Positions 10,091 through 22,140 of a stretch of 64,000 bases of DNA are shown here, piece by piece. Where the stretch lies: the NCBI GenBank assembly GCA_023213395.1, contig CM041465.1:186503741-186567740 (forward strand), given 5' to 3'. The stretch comes from Cycas panzhihuaensis (taxonomy: Eukaryota; Cycadophyta). The translations under genes and the position numbers were made by a program. The notes under the pieces were generated by a model. It searched no databases. It was given only the letters and a program-made list of their open reading frames with translations, and had not been told where the DNA came from. Positions within the stretch are counted from its first letter, which is position 1. Each line of letters opens with the position of its first letter.

Positions 10091-12142
10091 ATGAGGGGCC
10101 ATAAGGCCCCAAATCTGAGGCAGAGAGAGCTAAAAGATAGCCAGGAGTAGAGATGACTAATATGAGGCTGACTTTGACTAGTTTTTTTATGTTGGCAGGC
10201 TGTTATTATGGTGGATAACCACGAGAATGTCAGCATGGTGATGTTGAGTTACATCGAGATGATGTCTCAAGGGGACAAGGAGATTCTACAAAGGTGTGGC
10301 CTGTACAAGGCCTTAAAGACACCTCAGTTCGCATCTGATTAGAGACTTTTGGTCAATATAGTATCACATTGGGATAGGAGGAGGCATGTTTTCTACTTGC
10401 CTCAGGTAGGAGATGTGATGGTGACGCCGAGAGACATTCGATGGATCTTGGGGGTACCTACGACTGGGAGGTCGGTGACAGTGGGAACGCTGCCTAGTAA
10501 TGAGGCAGCACATCGAGAGGCAGTCACCTTTTTCACAGGGACTGATAGGTGGGAGCGGAGAGGAGTTCCCCTCCAGACGATGGTGATATCTAGGATTCCT
10601 CGGGTGAGGAAGCTCATTACACTGTGCATTTTGTTCTGGGTTTCCCAAAAACAGAACTATAGAGAGATCCTTGGGGGATGGATGGATGCAGTGTGCTACT
10701 GCAAAGCTGGCGAGAGGATGGACTGGGCCACTCTAATTGCGGTGAACCTCATCGCACAGCTAGACACCATCAGGGTAGTAGGAAAAGGGGAACTGTCGTA
10801 TAGCACGTTACTATAGTGCTAGTTTTTTAATCACTTCGTGGCAGTGGCACTAGCGGGGGGACCACACCCCATAGCAGAGTGGGCCCCGATGGTCCACAGA
10901 TGGCAGACTCAGTTGAGGGGAATAGAGGACCAGGCTCACATTCGACGGTCAGTGGAGGCAACATCGCTGGACCTCCTCACCATGATGAATTATGTGGTAG
11001 ATCCATATAGGACGGTGAGGTGGGACAGCGATGATGAGGCAGGCAAAGTAAGAGTGCTCTTAGGCGATGACGACGATAATGATGACGACGACGGAGGAGA
11101 TGGGGCCAGCCCATCATAACCTATGAGAGAGGCAGGTCCATCAGGGACGACAGGAGGAGCAGCGGGACCATCCGGGACTACCGGAGGAGAGGCAGGCCCA
11201 TCAGGGGCAGCTGAGGAGAGCAGGGGGCCAGTGACTAGGGTCCACAGGCTATGAATCATGAGGAGATCTGAGGAGACAAGAGCTCAGCTAGTCCCTACGA
11301 GGAGAGAGGCCCAGGCAGAGGAGGTACCTAAGGATGAGGTACCAAGAACAAGTGAGCTAGGAGGAGAGGTCGTCACATAGGCAGAGGAGCCGGTAGCCAT
11401 GGCAGGTGAGGCCTAACTATTTCCTTAATCATTTGATAACCAAATAGATATTTAATTTGATTTTATCATGGTATACAGTGGGATATACCCTGACACATGG
11501 CATGTTACATTGACAGGTACTGTCGAGGTTAGGAGACTAGTAGAGATCATGGTGAGGGAGATGTTTCCTCAGGTGTATGTAGAGGGGCAACCACCCATCC
11601 AAGCCAAGGATGCACCTAGATCGACAGGTGTACATATGGAGGCATTCATCTCGTTGGCGAGGGCGGGAGACATCTGGGTTGCAGAGTCCCAATAGCACAT
11701 AGCATTCAGGGGACAGATGCAACGAGAGCTAGATGAGGCCAGAGGTGAGCGAGACGCGCTGCGTGGACGCGTATAGGCTCTAGAGGCTCAGGGAGGAGCA
11801 GGTGGAGATACAAATAGCATAGTCACGATAGTAGTACTAGAGGAGCATCTCTGAGGGACGAACGAGAGATTCTGGAGCATAGAGGAGAGACTCCGAGGAG
11901 TAGAGGGAGAGAGGGATCATATTCAGGCTCGATACGATTAGCTAGTAGACCAGGTGACATCGAGGTCGAGCAGGAGCAGGACATACACCCACACAGCTGC
12001 GACAACCCTGAGATAGCCACGTGATGTGGGGAGCGAGGTAGGGAGCTCGCGGAGGCCTAGGAGGAGCCTCAGAGGGATGTGATCCCTAAGAGAGGGATCA
12101 CACAAGCCAAGAGATGGTACCCCAGGAGTAGGGCAGCAGTAG
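10091..12142 (+). pseudogene. Antisense spliced gene with plant mobile domain (element A copy)
   Basis: Runs opposite to the element. A candidate ATG at 10091 opens a short first exon. A likely splice acceptor ends at 10198 (branch-like CTGAC upstream, then GCAG). The main exon runs 10199-11405, then an intron 11406-11516 (GTGAGG...TTGACAG, 111 bp), then exon 11517-12142. The main exon encodes a plant mobile domain, the transposon-derived fold of MAIN/MAIL-type proteins: HWDRRRHVFYLP, then VTPRDIRWILGVPTTGR, then a Trp/Leu-rich helical part. An Asp-rich stretch (about 11060-11100), a repeat of AGPSGTTGG type and a predicted coiled coil (RELDEARGERDALRGRV) ending in a Ser/Arg tail follow. Roughly nine in-frame stops are mostly C-to-T changes of Gln or Arg codons, so this copy is dead. 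Function unknown; DNA or RNA binding is only a guess. Confidence 0.75.
11406..11516 (+). other. Predicted intron of the antisense gene in A
   Basis: Donor ATGGCAG|GTGAGG and acceptor TTGACAG|GTACTG, 111 bp, AT-rich, splitting a Gly codon after its first base. Joining the exons keeps the frame open into the coiled-coil part. Element C has an intron of exactly 111 bp at the same place and phase (59422-59532). Confidence 0.75.
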
Positions 12143-12571
12143 AGTAGGACATATGCATGTGATTTTGATAGGGGAAAGCACGAGCCTCCAGGGGGTCATA
12201 TATAGACTCATATGATTATACCCCCCTGCAAGGATACTGGCTTCTTATATGTACGATGTAATCATAAGATTTTAATGTATACATATATACAGGGTGATTG
12301 GTACCCCATTTTGATATGAGATGATGTGTATACCATGTGCGACAGATGACATGTATGTTTTGTTATGTATGTTATAGATGTTTTATTATATGATACACGT
12401 ATTTCCTTCCATACATGACTATATATCTAACAGGAGCACACACATCCACTATGAGTAGAGGTGATAGAGAGGTATGAGGTTAAAAATAGAGCGACACGCA
12501 CGTCCATGGAGGAGCATAGCGGGATATGCGAAGGAAACAATAGGCGAAAGAAAGGAGTAACAGTATTCCAA
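12143..12571. other. Spacer between the 3' ends of antisense gene and gag-protease in A
   Basis: AT-rich sequence of about 430 bp after the antisense stop codon, with no frame that I recognise. It would hold the antisense 3' end; the matching part of C (58500-58869) is similarly AT-rich. Confidence 0.4.
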
Positions 12572-12929
12572 AGCATCGTCCTAATTGGGGGATGCCTAAA
12601 TAGGAAGACAAAAGGTCCCGAAAGGATAAGGGAACATAGGTTTCGTAGGAGGAACTAGAAGGAAAAGGGAAAAGCCACCTTAAATTGCCATTCTAACCGT
12701 GGTTGGGAGAAATGGGAATAATTTAAGATGGTAGTTTAGGCTTATTTCAGAGCATCGTCCTAACTGGGGGATGCCCAAATAGGAGGACAAGGTCCCAAAG
12801 GAAATGGGAATATAGGTTCCGTGAGAGGAACCAGAAGGAAAAGGGAAAAGCCACCTTAAATTGCCATTCTACCCATAGTTGGGAGAAATAGGAACAATTT
12901 AAGATAGTAGTTTAGGCTCATTCCGGAGC
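12572..12929. repeat. Two tandem 179-bp units with internal inverted repeat (A)
   Basis: Units 12572-12750 and 12751-12929 both begin AGCATCGTCCTAA. Each ends with an inverted repeat pairing 'ccaccttaaattgccattct' with 'aatttaagatggtagtttag'. The inverted repeat is homologous to the 85-bp array of B (42506-42921) and the single copy in C (about 58180-58252). Confidence 0.75.
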
Positions 12930-15900
12930 ATAAAGAGAGAAAGAGGTGTGCCTAGACCCCATAGGGGTAGGGGTAGTCACACGCAGAATAGGAGATAAGT
13001 GACGAAGGGTAGGACCAGTGTGGCTAGATCTACCAGTAAACTTGCTATGGTCAGAACTAGATGAGTGCAATGGACCTGGCACGTAACGGGTCACGTGGTA
13101 AGGTTGCATCTGAGTAGGAGTGGCTCTAGTCCTAAGTAAGGATCTAGAGCGTGAAGAAGTACCTGTACGAGTGGCTCGTCGATGTGGGCACCTACGAGAA
13201 ACCGCTCGAGGAGGTTGAGAAGGTGAAATAAGTGGCTAGTTTAGGACCAGCGGCTCAGGAGCTAACGTGGAATGAGGAGGACGAGTAGGAATATCTGATC
13301 GAGATATTCCCCTAGGTGCTCACGAAACCAGGGTGACACGTCAAGGAGAGGGTTCATAACCCTCGCTATCTGACTCGAAATCACCTGTGACGGCTAAGTA
13401 ACCGTAACCACCTATGCCAATAGGGGCAAACCTAACTAGGTTTGGCTTATGACATGGCATAGGGTTCAACTGATGAAGATTAGTCTCCTGAAACAAAGGT
13501 CCCACAGAAGGGGTAGCCTCCTCAAGATCGCTATCTTCATCATCGAAAATAGCCTAGCAGGCTGGATAAGAGGTGTGAGATGGCATAGGCTCACGGGAAA
13601 CAACTTTAACTTATCCTTCATGGACAAATTTAAGTTTCCCCCAACACGTGGAGCAGATTACTCCTATTTGGTTGAGCCATGGTCAACCCAATAAGAAGTT
13701 GTACTCCACATTGATATCGAGTATAACAACTTCGATAGAAACAGTTTTCCCTCCTAAGGTGAGGGAAAGGGAGATTGTCCCTAAAGGGGACTTCTCAGTC
13801 CCATCATACCCTTGGCATTTCTAAGGGACAGACTTAAGAGCTACTATGCCTAGCTCCTTGAGCATATGCACAGGCATATCATTAACTGAAGAGCCATTAT
13901 CTACAATGGTCCTCTTTATGATAAAATCAGAAGTGTTAATGGTAATGACAAATGGGTAATGCAAAAGCTTCTCCCGCTTACTGGGAGATGGGAGATCTCT
14001 AGGATCAAATAAGATGATAGGTGGTCCATAGGAGGTAGCACCTACTGCATGGATGGAAGCATCTTATTAGCCAAGAGCTTCAAGAAGAAGAGCACGTTGC
14101 TCAAGGCAGCTTCTCAAGATATCCATCAAGGACATCCCCGCAGTGATGGTGTAGAGCTCGTTAACGATAAAGAAGGGCTTACCCTTCGTAGGTTGGGTAA
14201 GTGCCCTTTGAAAATCATAACAGCCAGGGCATACGGGAATAGTCTTAGGAAGCACAGGGGGTTTTAGAAGAGAAGTTTCTAGAAGAGGATTAAGGTGAGA
14301 TGTGGATGAAGAGGTACCGGTTGCCTCTTTAGTGACTTGAGACCAAGTCAAGGTATACAACGGAGTGGTCTCAAGCAATTGGACAACCTTCTTTCCTTTG
14401 TTACTGGATCACAAAGGTGAAGGAGCACAGTGGTCAGGGGAACACGAAGAGGATGAAGAACCTCATGCACCCTTCCCTCTACCGTGCAAAGGGCAAGAAT
14501 CGAGGGATCTAACTCAGTTCTGGTTGTTTCTTTGTTGAGTGTTGCAATCACACTCCCCATGTTTGGGGAACAGATCCTTATGGACATGTTGATCGAAATT
14601 AGGCCTCGATGCCCGCCTGGGAGATGAATCGTGTAGTGGGGCATCACAAGGGTGTTACACCTGATAATACAAGTCATCATGAAAACATTCCCCATGGATG
14701 GAGCACCATCTCTTCTCAAGGGGAGGATTGACTTTCCTCGCTTGAGAAGGTTGGGTACTACCCCCTTTAGGGGGAATGACATGAGAGGCTTGTTGAATTG
14801 GTTTGTGGGAAGTTGACGATAAAGGGGTTTGGAGTTTAAGCTCCTTCATCGTGTGCTCGAATGAGCGTATAATAGAAGTAAGGGGGTCTAAAGTCCTCTG
14901 AGTAGGATGAGAGGTAGACCTGACAAGTTGCGAAGGTTTGGTTTCCTTGGCCAGGGGAGGTGCCTTACGACGTTGTGAGGGCTTAAGAGGCCTCTTGAGT
15001 CTAGCTTGGATCTCAATAGCCTCTAAAGCTAATCACTTCACGATCGCAGAGATGCACGCGGTTGCCCCTATTTTGAGGACTTCCACATACACTTTGGGGT
15101 GAAGTGCATTAACGAAAAGATCTTGCTTCAACTCCTCAGGCAACGTGGCCTTAGTAGAGTGAAGGAGATCATGGAATCGTCTCACAAAGTAACGATTCAT
15201 TTCATCGTGACCTTGTTTGAGCGAAAGGAGCAATTTTATTTCACTCTTGAATGGACGGGCTATGTCAAAGTAATTGACGAATTCGTCCACCAATTGTTAG
15301 AATGAAGAAATGGAGTGCGCAAGGAGATGGTAGAACCATTTAAGGGCATCGCCTCGCAAGGATCACAGAAATAGCTTCATTGAGATGTGGTCGTAAGCCC
15401 AGTAGTCTATAGAGAAACTACACACGTGCTCAGTTGGGTCTTGTGACGAAGTTCCATCGAATTTGGGAACTTCAGGAGGGTGAGGCAGCAGATTAATTCT
15501 TAGCACCTCAACGGATAGTGGCGTCAACTTATAGTCTATGAAGGGATGTGCTCCTACATAAGCCATAGGGTTGACGAACGGTAAAGAGCTAGGAATGGAT
15601 GGGGGTGGTAAACCCATCCCTCCTTGGGGAAATGCCCCTTGCTAGAAGGGGGGTTATGGATAAATGCCTTGAAAGGAAGGCATATTCCCTTGCGAAGGCA
15701 TGGCAAAAGGAGTTGCGCTGGATGGCAGAAATGAAGGGTGTGGGACTAGGTTCTACCCATATGGGCCACCCGTAGGTGGTGCAACCCCATATGGGTGTAA
15801 CAGATCCACCCCATAAGATGGAAGATGGTTTCCCTTACCCTGCCCCCAAGGTTGAGATGCATAACACAGGGGTAAGTAAAGGGAAGGACCACCAGATGGG

Positions 15901-16521
15901 TTTAGGCCTCCTAGGAAATGCATGTGCCACGTTTGAAGGTGGCACATTTGTTTGACTCAAGAACGACATGCTAACCCCGAGTTGGGGAAAGGGCATACCA
16001 TAAACAGGTCCTAAAGAGGCAGGACCATGGCTAGGAATAGAGAGTACAACACTTGTCCTGGAAGCAGGTGTGGACATGGCATGGGACGAGTGCACATGGG
16101 CGGAAGGGTCATTTATCGTAGGAGGTATAGGTGTAGATGAAGATGGTGTCTTGCCGTGCAAGGCTTCTTCAAAGCACTTAGGACGTGGTTGAAGGTGAGT
16201 TGCTCAAAAGTACTTGCTGATCGCTTCAACTACATCGGCAGGACGGGTATCCTCGTAGCCATACGAGGTTGATGGGACCTCAAATGTCGAGGACCCCTTA
16301 GGGCGCTTCTCATAAGACTCATCAATCAGATGGTGAGTCTCGTGAAGAGGCAAGCCTTCTGTTGCATGAGTAGGAGGATGAAGGTCGGAAGGGTGAAGCT
16401 AGTCACCCAGATAAAAGATGGGATCATCACCCTCGTGGGTGGATCCCAGAATGGACGTGGGAAACTCTTGAGCTCCCGAGACCATGGTATGGTAGGCCTA
16501 ATTGGAATGGTAACCTTCCAT
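12930..16521 (-). pseudogene. gag: gag-protease of element A with Ser/Arg-rich tail
   Basis: ATG at 16521-16519, chosen because B (38963) and C (46269) start at the same MEGY/ME-Y-PSDWAYH position. A Pro/Ser/Gly-rich N-terminal half (to about 15620) precedes a Retrotrans_gag-type domain (about 15520-15010) with KFDGTSSQDPTEHV, LVDEFVNYFD, KQGHDEMN and FHDLLHSTKATLPEEL. A zinc-finger-like CSIHGECFHDD motif follows near 14700. A retropepsin lies at about 14110-13620 with VDNGSSVN as its active-site triad region (DNG for the usual DTG or DSG) and EYNFLLG. After this, where RT begins in C, A instead has an acidic then Ser/Arg/Pro-rich stretch ending about 12930. Several stops and frameshifts break it. 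It would form the particle shell and process itself, but could not reverse transcribe. Confidence 0.75.
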
Positions 16522-16765
16522 TGTCGAATTGGAATCTGATGGCAGAAGGGAATAATATGATGGGTCTTCTAACAACGGCAGCAGACCTCATAAGCGACGC
16601 GAGAAATGTCACATGTAATGCCTTTACAAACGTTGTTAGAAGAAAGCAAAAAGTATGAAATAAATATGTTGGGGGGCTGCCCAACCGAAAAGTAGGACAA
16701 GAGAACTACCTAAAAGTAAGAACACCAACAGGAAAGGGAAGCGAGACTAGTTCTCTTACTGGTAG

Positions 16766-16784
16766 TTCCCTAATATGGTCGCTA
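16766..16784 (-). other. Primer binding site of element A
   Basis: On the minus strand this reads TAGCGACCATATTAGGGAA, one base after the LTR. It is a mutated form of TGGCGACCATACTGGGGAC in element C. The tRNA is not assigned with certainty; an arginine-type tRNA, as reported for Ogre/Tat elements, is a candidate. Confidence 0.5.
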
Positions 16785-16785
16785 G

Positions 16786-19324
16786 TGAAACACTACCCAC
16801 GGGGTGGTTCCTACATTTAGCAAGAAATGGGTCATGCAAGACTAGGTTAGGTTGAATGGTAAGGACTCACCTCGCAGGGCGTCCGTGTGCCGGAGTGCGG
16901 ATTCAGGACCTGCAAAGGTGCCTGATTGCTTCTAGGTAGTCACAAAAGATGAGGCCTTCCTACCCCTTGGATGGCCAGGAAGAGGAGGAAAGGGCCTAGC
17001 AGGTTGCATCTTCTCAAGGAGGTGAGAAGGCAACGTGCCTATGTGTAGGCTGGTCAAGAGAGCAAGGTGCGAGTAGCTCTAGCTCGAAAGGGACTATCTA
17101 GGGGTGATAGAACAACTACTAAATAAAAGACACGTAAAATGTAAATGTATATTCTTTTCTTCTTTTCAGTTTCCTATGTGTTTCTTAACATGCATGCATA
17201 TGCATAAGGACCAATGCTATAAGGAAATGATGAAAAGAGGAGAAGAATACCTGGACCAGTGTCTGAACGGAGAACGACATGTCTCTTTGCTTTTCGCACC
17301 TTCTTGCTCCACTTGTTACATACGCGAGATCGATCGGTGATGGTTGCCATGAGCAGCCGAAGAGGGGCTAGCTTACCTCCCTAATGTATGCAAAAGCGGC
17401 AAAGAAATGACAAAATGATGTAAAAATAACAAATACGAAACTAACCTGCAAAAGGGCTCATTTCATGCACAACTCCACAAACGTGAGATCCTGTCAATCA
17501 AACAAATAAGTTTCTCTCTCTTAGAAGAGGGGCCACAAAATAGATTTAATATATATATCTAAACTTAGAAGAAATAGAATTAAACTAAGTCAAGCATGTG
17601 CACATTATTTAATGAAACAACTCCAACAAGATTTCTATAAACAGTCACCTCAACTGACACCCAAAATAAGAGAGTAGCCTTGGAATGGCTAACTCACCCA
17701 CGGAAAGTCTCCACTTAGCCTCGGGGAAGGAAAATGAACTTGCAACAATAACATAGGGCAGCAAACAACCGGAAAGAAAAAGTAACGGGAAGGTATGCAA
17801 GCACACCCAAAGAACGAGATGCTACGGGTAGCAAATCGTCTAAGTGGATGGGTTGCAAGTTGTAAGCCAATGAAGAGTGGTTTTGGGGCTTATGAGGTGC
17901 CCAAAACCAGTGAATAAGAGGCTAGAACCAGCGTGACAAGGGGCTGCCAACATTGGTTCAGATTTGGGGAGTAGGTTCCCAAGTCTCTGGCCAAACTCTA
18001 AGGGAGGCAATAGGTGTAGCGGGAAAGGAAATAAGGGTTTAGACCCTTAGGGAGAAGGTCTACAAGGGGGACTGGCCCCGCCTTTCTCCCTCAAATTTCT
18101 TTTATGTCACCCCCTCTACACAACCACCTTAAGGTAGGCTTGCAAGACTGTAAGGGGAAGCACTACACACTCAAATCTAAAGATCTAGTACTAAACTAGG
18201 TAGAGAATCAAGAAAGTAAATGAAACAAACATTTTTTAATAAAAATTGTAAGAAAATGGCATAAATTTCAAGGCAAACAAGTAGAGTACCTTGTAGCAAA
18301 TAGGAGGATTGTGTATCTACTAGAAAATAGTAGAAAAACCTAGCACTTAGTAGCAAGGTTTGATGACGAGTTTTGAGGAGGAGACCAATGTGAGAGAAAC
18401 CCTTATGATTTGGGACCCTTGGAGCTTGTTCTTTGGAAAACCTTGAGAAGTATCCTTCTTGCAACTTTGTGGACCTGCAAAAAGATGTTTGAGCCTACTG
18501 GTTCTAAGCATAAGAGATAGCAATGGCCTCTATGTGAAGAGCAGCAGTTGGAAGTCTTTATTCTGCAGTAGTTTTTATGAAGTATTGGTAGAGTTGCATG
18601 TAAAAATGAGCCAAGAAGAAGGCAAAATAAAGAAGTATTTTGTTTTTATCCCCTGCTCACTATAAGTGAACATTGAGGACCTCAGGGCAGTTGAAATGCA
18701 CAAGTGCCATGTGACAGTTTTGCGAAAAAAGTGGGAACTGCCGCATGATTTAAAAAACTTTTTAAAACAGTCGTACCACGGTAAACTTTACGGTACCGCA
18801 CCAAAGATCGCGGTACCACTAAGTTTATAGCGGTACGAGCTTAGAAACAAAAATAAAGCCAAAATAAGGATTTGGAGCTAAATTAAGAGCAAATCAAGGC
18901 TGGAACAGCTGGGGGTTAGTACCCAGGTGGCTGACAAATGGCTAGGAAGGAGAACTGGGTCTCAACCAAGGATTCAATCATACTTAGGAGAAATCGAAAC
19001 ATGAACAGGGTGTCATCAGAAGGTGAAACACGACTGGCTAAGGCATCCCGAGGGGCCATGGAGATGATGTGGGTGGTTGTGTGCCATATGGGGTGTACCA
19101 TTTGTTGAAAAATGCCCCTACTATGAGCCGTCATAGGCTGAAAGGCGTGCGGTAAGCACATGTAGTGTGATCAAGTAAAGATGCAATGTAGTCATATAAA
19201 TGGCAGGCAAGCGTACATCAGGCAATTTGTACTCAGTTAAGCAATAGCAGAGAGAAGTGATAATATATACCTGAGCTTACCTGAGTCGATGCGTCTTGAG
19301 TCCATTCCTAGTAATCAGGAAACA
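16786..19324 (-). repeat. 5' LTR of element A
   Basis: 2539 bp, pairing with 5632-8196. A TATA-like GGATAAAAACA on the minus strand at 18641-18651 sits where the LTRs of B have CATAAAAAC. Palindromic 'cggtacc' elements lie upstream of it. Differences from the other LTR are mainly G/A and C/T, as expected for old methylated DNA. Confidence 0.85.
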
Positions 19325-21329
19325 CATCCTAATAATGTGCTCTATGATCTAATTCTACACTTTCCTTTGTAATCTCTAGATCTATTTTATTTCACCTCTT
19401 AGAGGTTCATAGAATAAGGAGTTTAGGTTCTTTTTCCTAAGATCTTTAGTCACATTTAACTTAATAAGTTAAAATAAAAGGAAACTTGTTAATTATATCT
19501 TTTAAGTGCCAAGTAAGATGTTTGACTCCTTTTTCTGCCAAAGCTTGATCATACACAGGCCAACATAATTGTGGGCTAAGAGAACTTTAAAACTACAAGA
19601 TTTTTTTTTCCCATAGTTCCAACCATTTTATAATAAATAAAAGATCACTTCTAATTAATTAGTAGTTGTGTGAAGACCCCTAACTCATACGTCCCTTACA
19701 AGACCTAAGTCAACCTAACCTTCCTAATGGGAACTCACCTAAGTTAGCCAACTAAGGCTAGCATCAACTAACATAAATTGAACTTTGGAAGTACACTTAG
19801 AGTATCAAATGCTTAGTGTAATAGTCATACCCAATAGATATAAGAAGTCTAAGTAGACAAGGATGCTTTATAATGGAGTCCAAAAATTGCTTTCAATAAT
19901 AATATTAATAAGTTTATACAATAAGCCAATATGATTCAAATATTAGAAAACCAATTTACAAGTGTTATCTAAAGGGAATAAACAACCAAAATAGTCAAAT
20001 AAATTCACTACCTAACCATCTAAAATCTTGAGAAGAAAATTACACTTAAGTTGGACCATGTGCTATGAATGATAAAGTATTAGTAATTCACTTAATATAT
20101 AATCCCATTTCCCCCTAAGTGATAATAATAGAAATGATAATATAATAAATGTTATTGTAACCTTCAACTCTTCCACACAATAATTCACCTTCTAAGTCCC
20201 TCTTATAATAGTAAACATTTCTATATTGTTATTTCTACTGCTCAACACTCATCTTCTAAGACTTTAATAGAAAATGCCATACCACAAATGATTCACCACT
20301 AATTCAATCTTTCTAGAATATCTCTTAGTAATCTCTAGTATGTCCTATATGATGCACCTAAGGAAATGGGAATCATTGTCAACTATATTTCCTCAACTAG
20401 AGGAAAGGGGAATTACTCAAACCTACTTCCTTTTGTGATCTTAGACGAAAGGGGACAAGCTTATGCTACCTTAAGTAATAAATCTACATAGTGTGTTACC
20501 TTAGCTAGTGAATATATATATAAATAACATATTTCCTTAACCAGTGAATCTACATGGCATGCTTCTTTTATTTGGTAAGTTTGTGCACAAAAGGTATTGC
20601 CTTTTTAACATTATATATTATCTTAGCTTCCTTTCATAAGTACAACATTGCCCCAACCAAAAAATCTACACCCTCTGTACTATAGCCATTAAAACAACCT
20701 ATGGAGATTAAAATAATCATTTGCATACATATTTATGACACCAACCATCCAAGACCCTTACATGGTTTGATGGTGGTCAACTAATAGATACAATGGATAG
20801 TTGCTTCTAAAATTGTAGTTTCAAGGTATACTTTTTTCATATACAAATGGTCCATAATAACTCTTTCATAATAAATTTTCAATCCTATACCTAGGTTTCT
20901 TAAAGCTCTCTTGCTAATTCTTTAGTATAGTGATCTTTCTCATAGATAAATTTTCAAAATAGAGTGGGTGTTTCCCGACTGCTTAATTTCTTTTTCTAGC
21001 TTTTCCTCCCTAAATATCCACTTGTGTTCCACTTCTTTTTACCTATTGTGTTCCCAAGAGTTCTTATCTCCCATTCCTTTCCTTCTTTACTATGCCTCCC
21101 TTTCTAATTAATACTCCTTTACCTAAAAGTAAGTTTATTTATTTCCATCAATTCCATTAAAGTGAGGTGCAAATATTTAGTGATATTATAATATTCATTA
21201 TAGTTATGCCAATTAGTAAAAACCATCTTCTGTTTCTATATGATCACCAATCTAGAGCTATTTTGGTATCCCTTTTAGATCCACATAGCTCTTCTAGTTA
21301 TCTTGAGTTATTTTTTATTACTGTTTAAT
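19325..21329. other. AT-rich sequence downstream of element A, no gene recognised
   Basis: Begins with CATCC, the right target duplication of A, and continues the sequence that stopped at 5631. I see no coding motif. It lies 3' of the integrase of gypsy remnant G and may hold the worn 3' end and LTR of G, but I could not find LTR limits. Confidence 0.35.
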
Positions 21330-22140
21330 TGTGGTCACTTGCTTATCCATTTCCTATAATATTTCTAGACCTAATGCATGTCTATCCTCTAAAAGATGAA
21401 TGAATGGTGTTGTTATAATCAAGCTCTCCCAAGTTTAGGTGGTTCTTTTAACTAGATAGTTATTCCATTATGTATATTTAAAGTAAATTTCCAAGTTCTA
21501 GGTTCACCCTTTCTATTTTTCCATTAGTTTGTAGATGTTATGCTATACTAAATTTTAGATTTGTGCCTAACTCTTGAAATATGGATTTTTAAAATTTTGA
21601 ATTAAATTTAGCATATCTATCTAACATAATAACTTTTAAAATGCCATTTAATTTCATAATTTCATTCATAAAAATGGAAGTTATATAAGAAGTTGTATGA
21701 GTGGTGCATATTGAAATGTAGTTTGCTAATATCATTAAATTATCCACCACTACCATAATTCCATCATGTTATTGGAAGTTCCTTGGTGACCCTATGATAA
21801 AATTCATGGTGATTGTCTCCCATTTCTATTATGAGATTTCTAATGGTTGTAGTAAACCTATAAAATGTTTATGCTTTACCTTGTTTCTTTAGCATGTTAA
21901 GCACCTTACTATAAAATTCATAATATCATTCTTTATTCCTAACTAGTAAAACTATTTTTTCACTTTTATGCAAGTTTTTTTATGACTAAGATGACCTAAA
22001 TATTGTGTATTATTGGCTTTATAAATGTTCAAATTCCTAATTTTTTAAATTTAGTAAAACATAGATTCATTGCTCATATGTTAATATACTATTTTCCACT
22101 AGTTGGAAGACTACATGCTTCCTCAAAATTTTGGCTTCCA
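21330..22140 (-). pseudogene. Ty3/gypsy integrase remnant (G)
   Basis: Minus-strand fragments in the same frame region: a worn zinc-binding part (GIKNDIMNFIVRCLTC, matching the usual GMRKDVEEYVRTCxxC), then HFIGLLQPLEI, KWETITMNFIIG (first Asp replaced by Asn), MLDRYAKFNSKF (second Asp region) and NGKIERVN (Glu region, usually DGQTERVN). This is the catalytic core that would join element DNA to the host chromosome. Stops and frameshifts make it non-functional. The match is to the chromovirus type of gypsy integrase. I could not see a chromodomain beyond it with any confidence. Confidence 0.65.

Larger units (their letters stand above)
5632..19324 (-). mobile_element. Element A: Tat-like Ty3/gypsy retrotransposon lacking RT and integrase
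   Basis: About 13.7 kb, in minus orientation. The order along the element is 5' LTR (19324-16786), primer site, gag (from 16521), protease (about 14110-13620), Ser/Arg-rich tail (to about 12930), hairpin repeat (12929-12572), antisense PMD gene (plus strand, 10091-12142), archaeal-type RNase H (8997-8580), purine tract and 3' LTR (8196-5632). No RT or integrase is present between the protease and the antisense gene. Many in-frame stops are C-to-T changes of Gln or Arg codons. The LTRs differ mostly by transitions (7 in the first 79 bases), and the target duplication is near-perfect. It could only move with enzymes supplied by a relative such as C. Confidence 0.85.

Noticed and set aside
14067-14378. 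Pair of overlapping frames on both strands (14049-14267 plus, 14067-14378 minus)
   Set aside because: The minus-strand frame is part of the A gag-protease, and the plus-strand one is its shadow.
19672-19690. TGTGAAGACCCC as the start of a gypsy LTR
   Set aside because: No partner copy or matching end was found, and the orientation is opposite to gypsy G.
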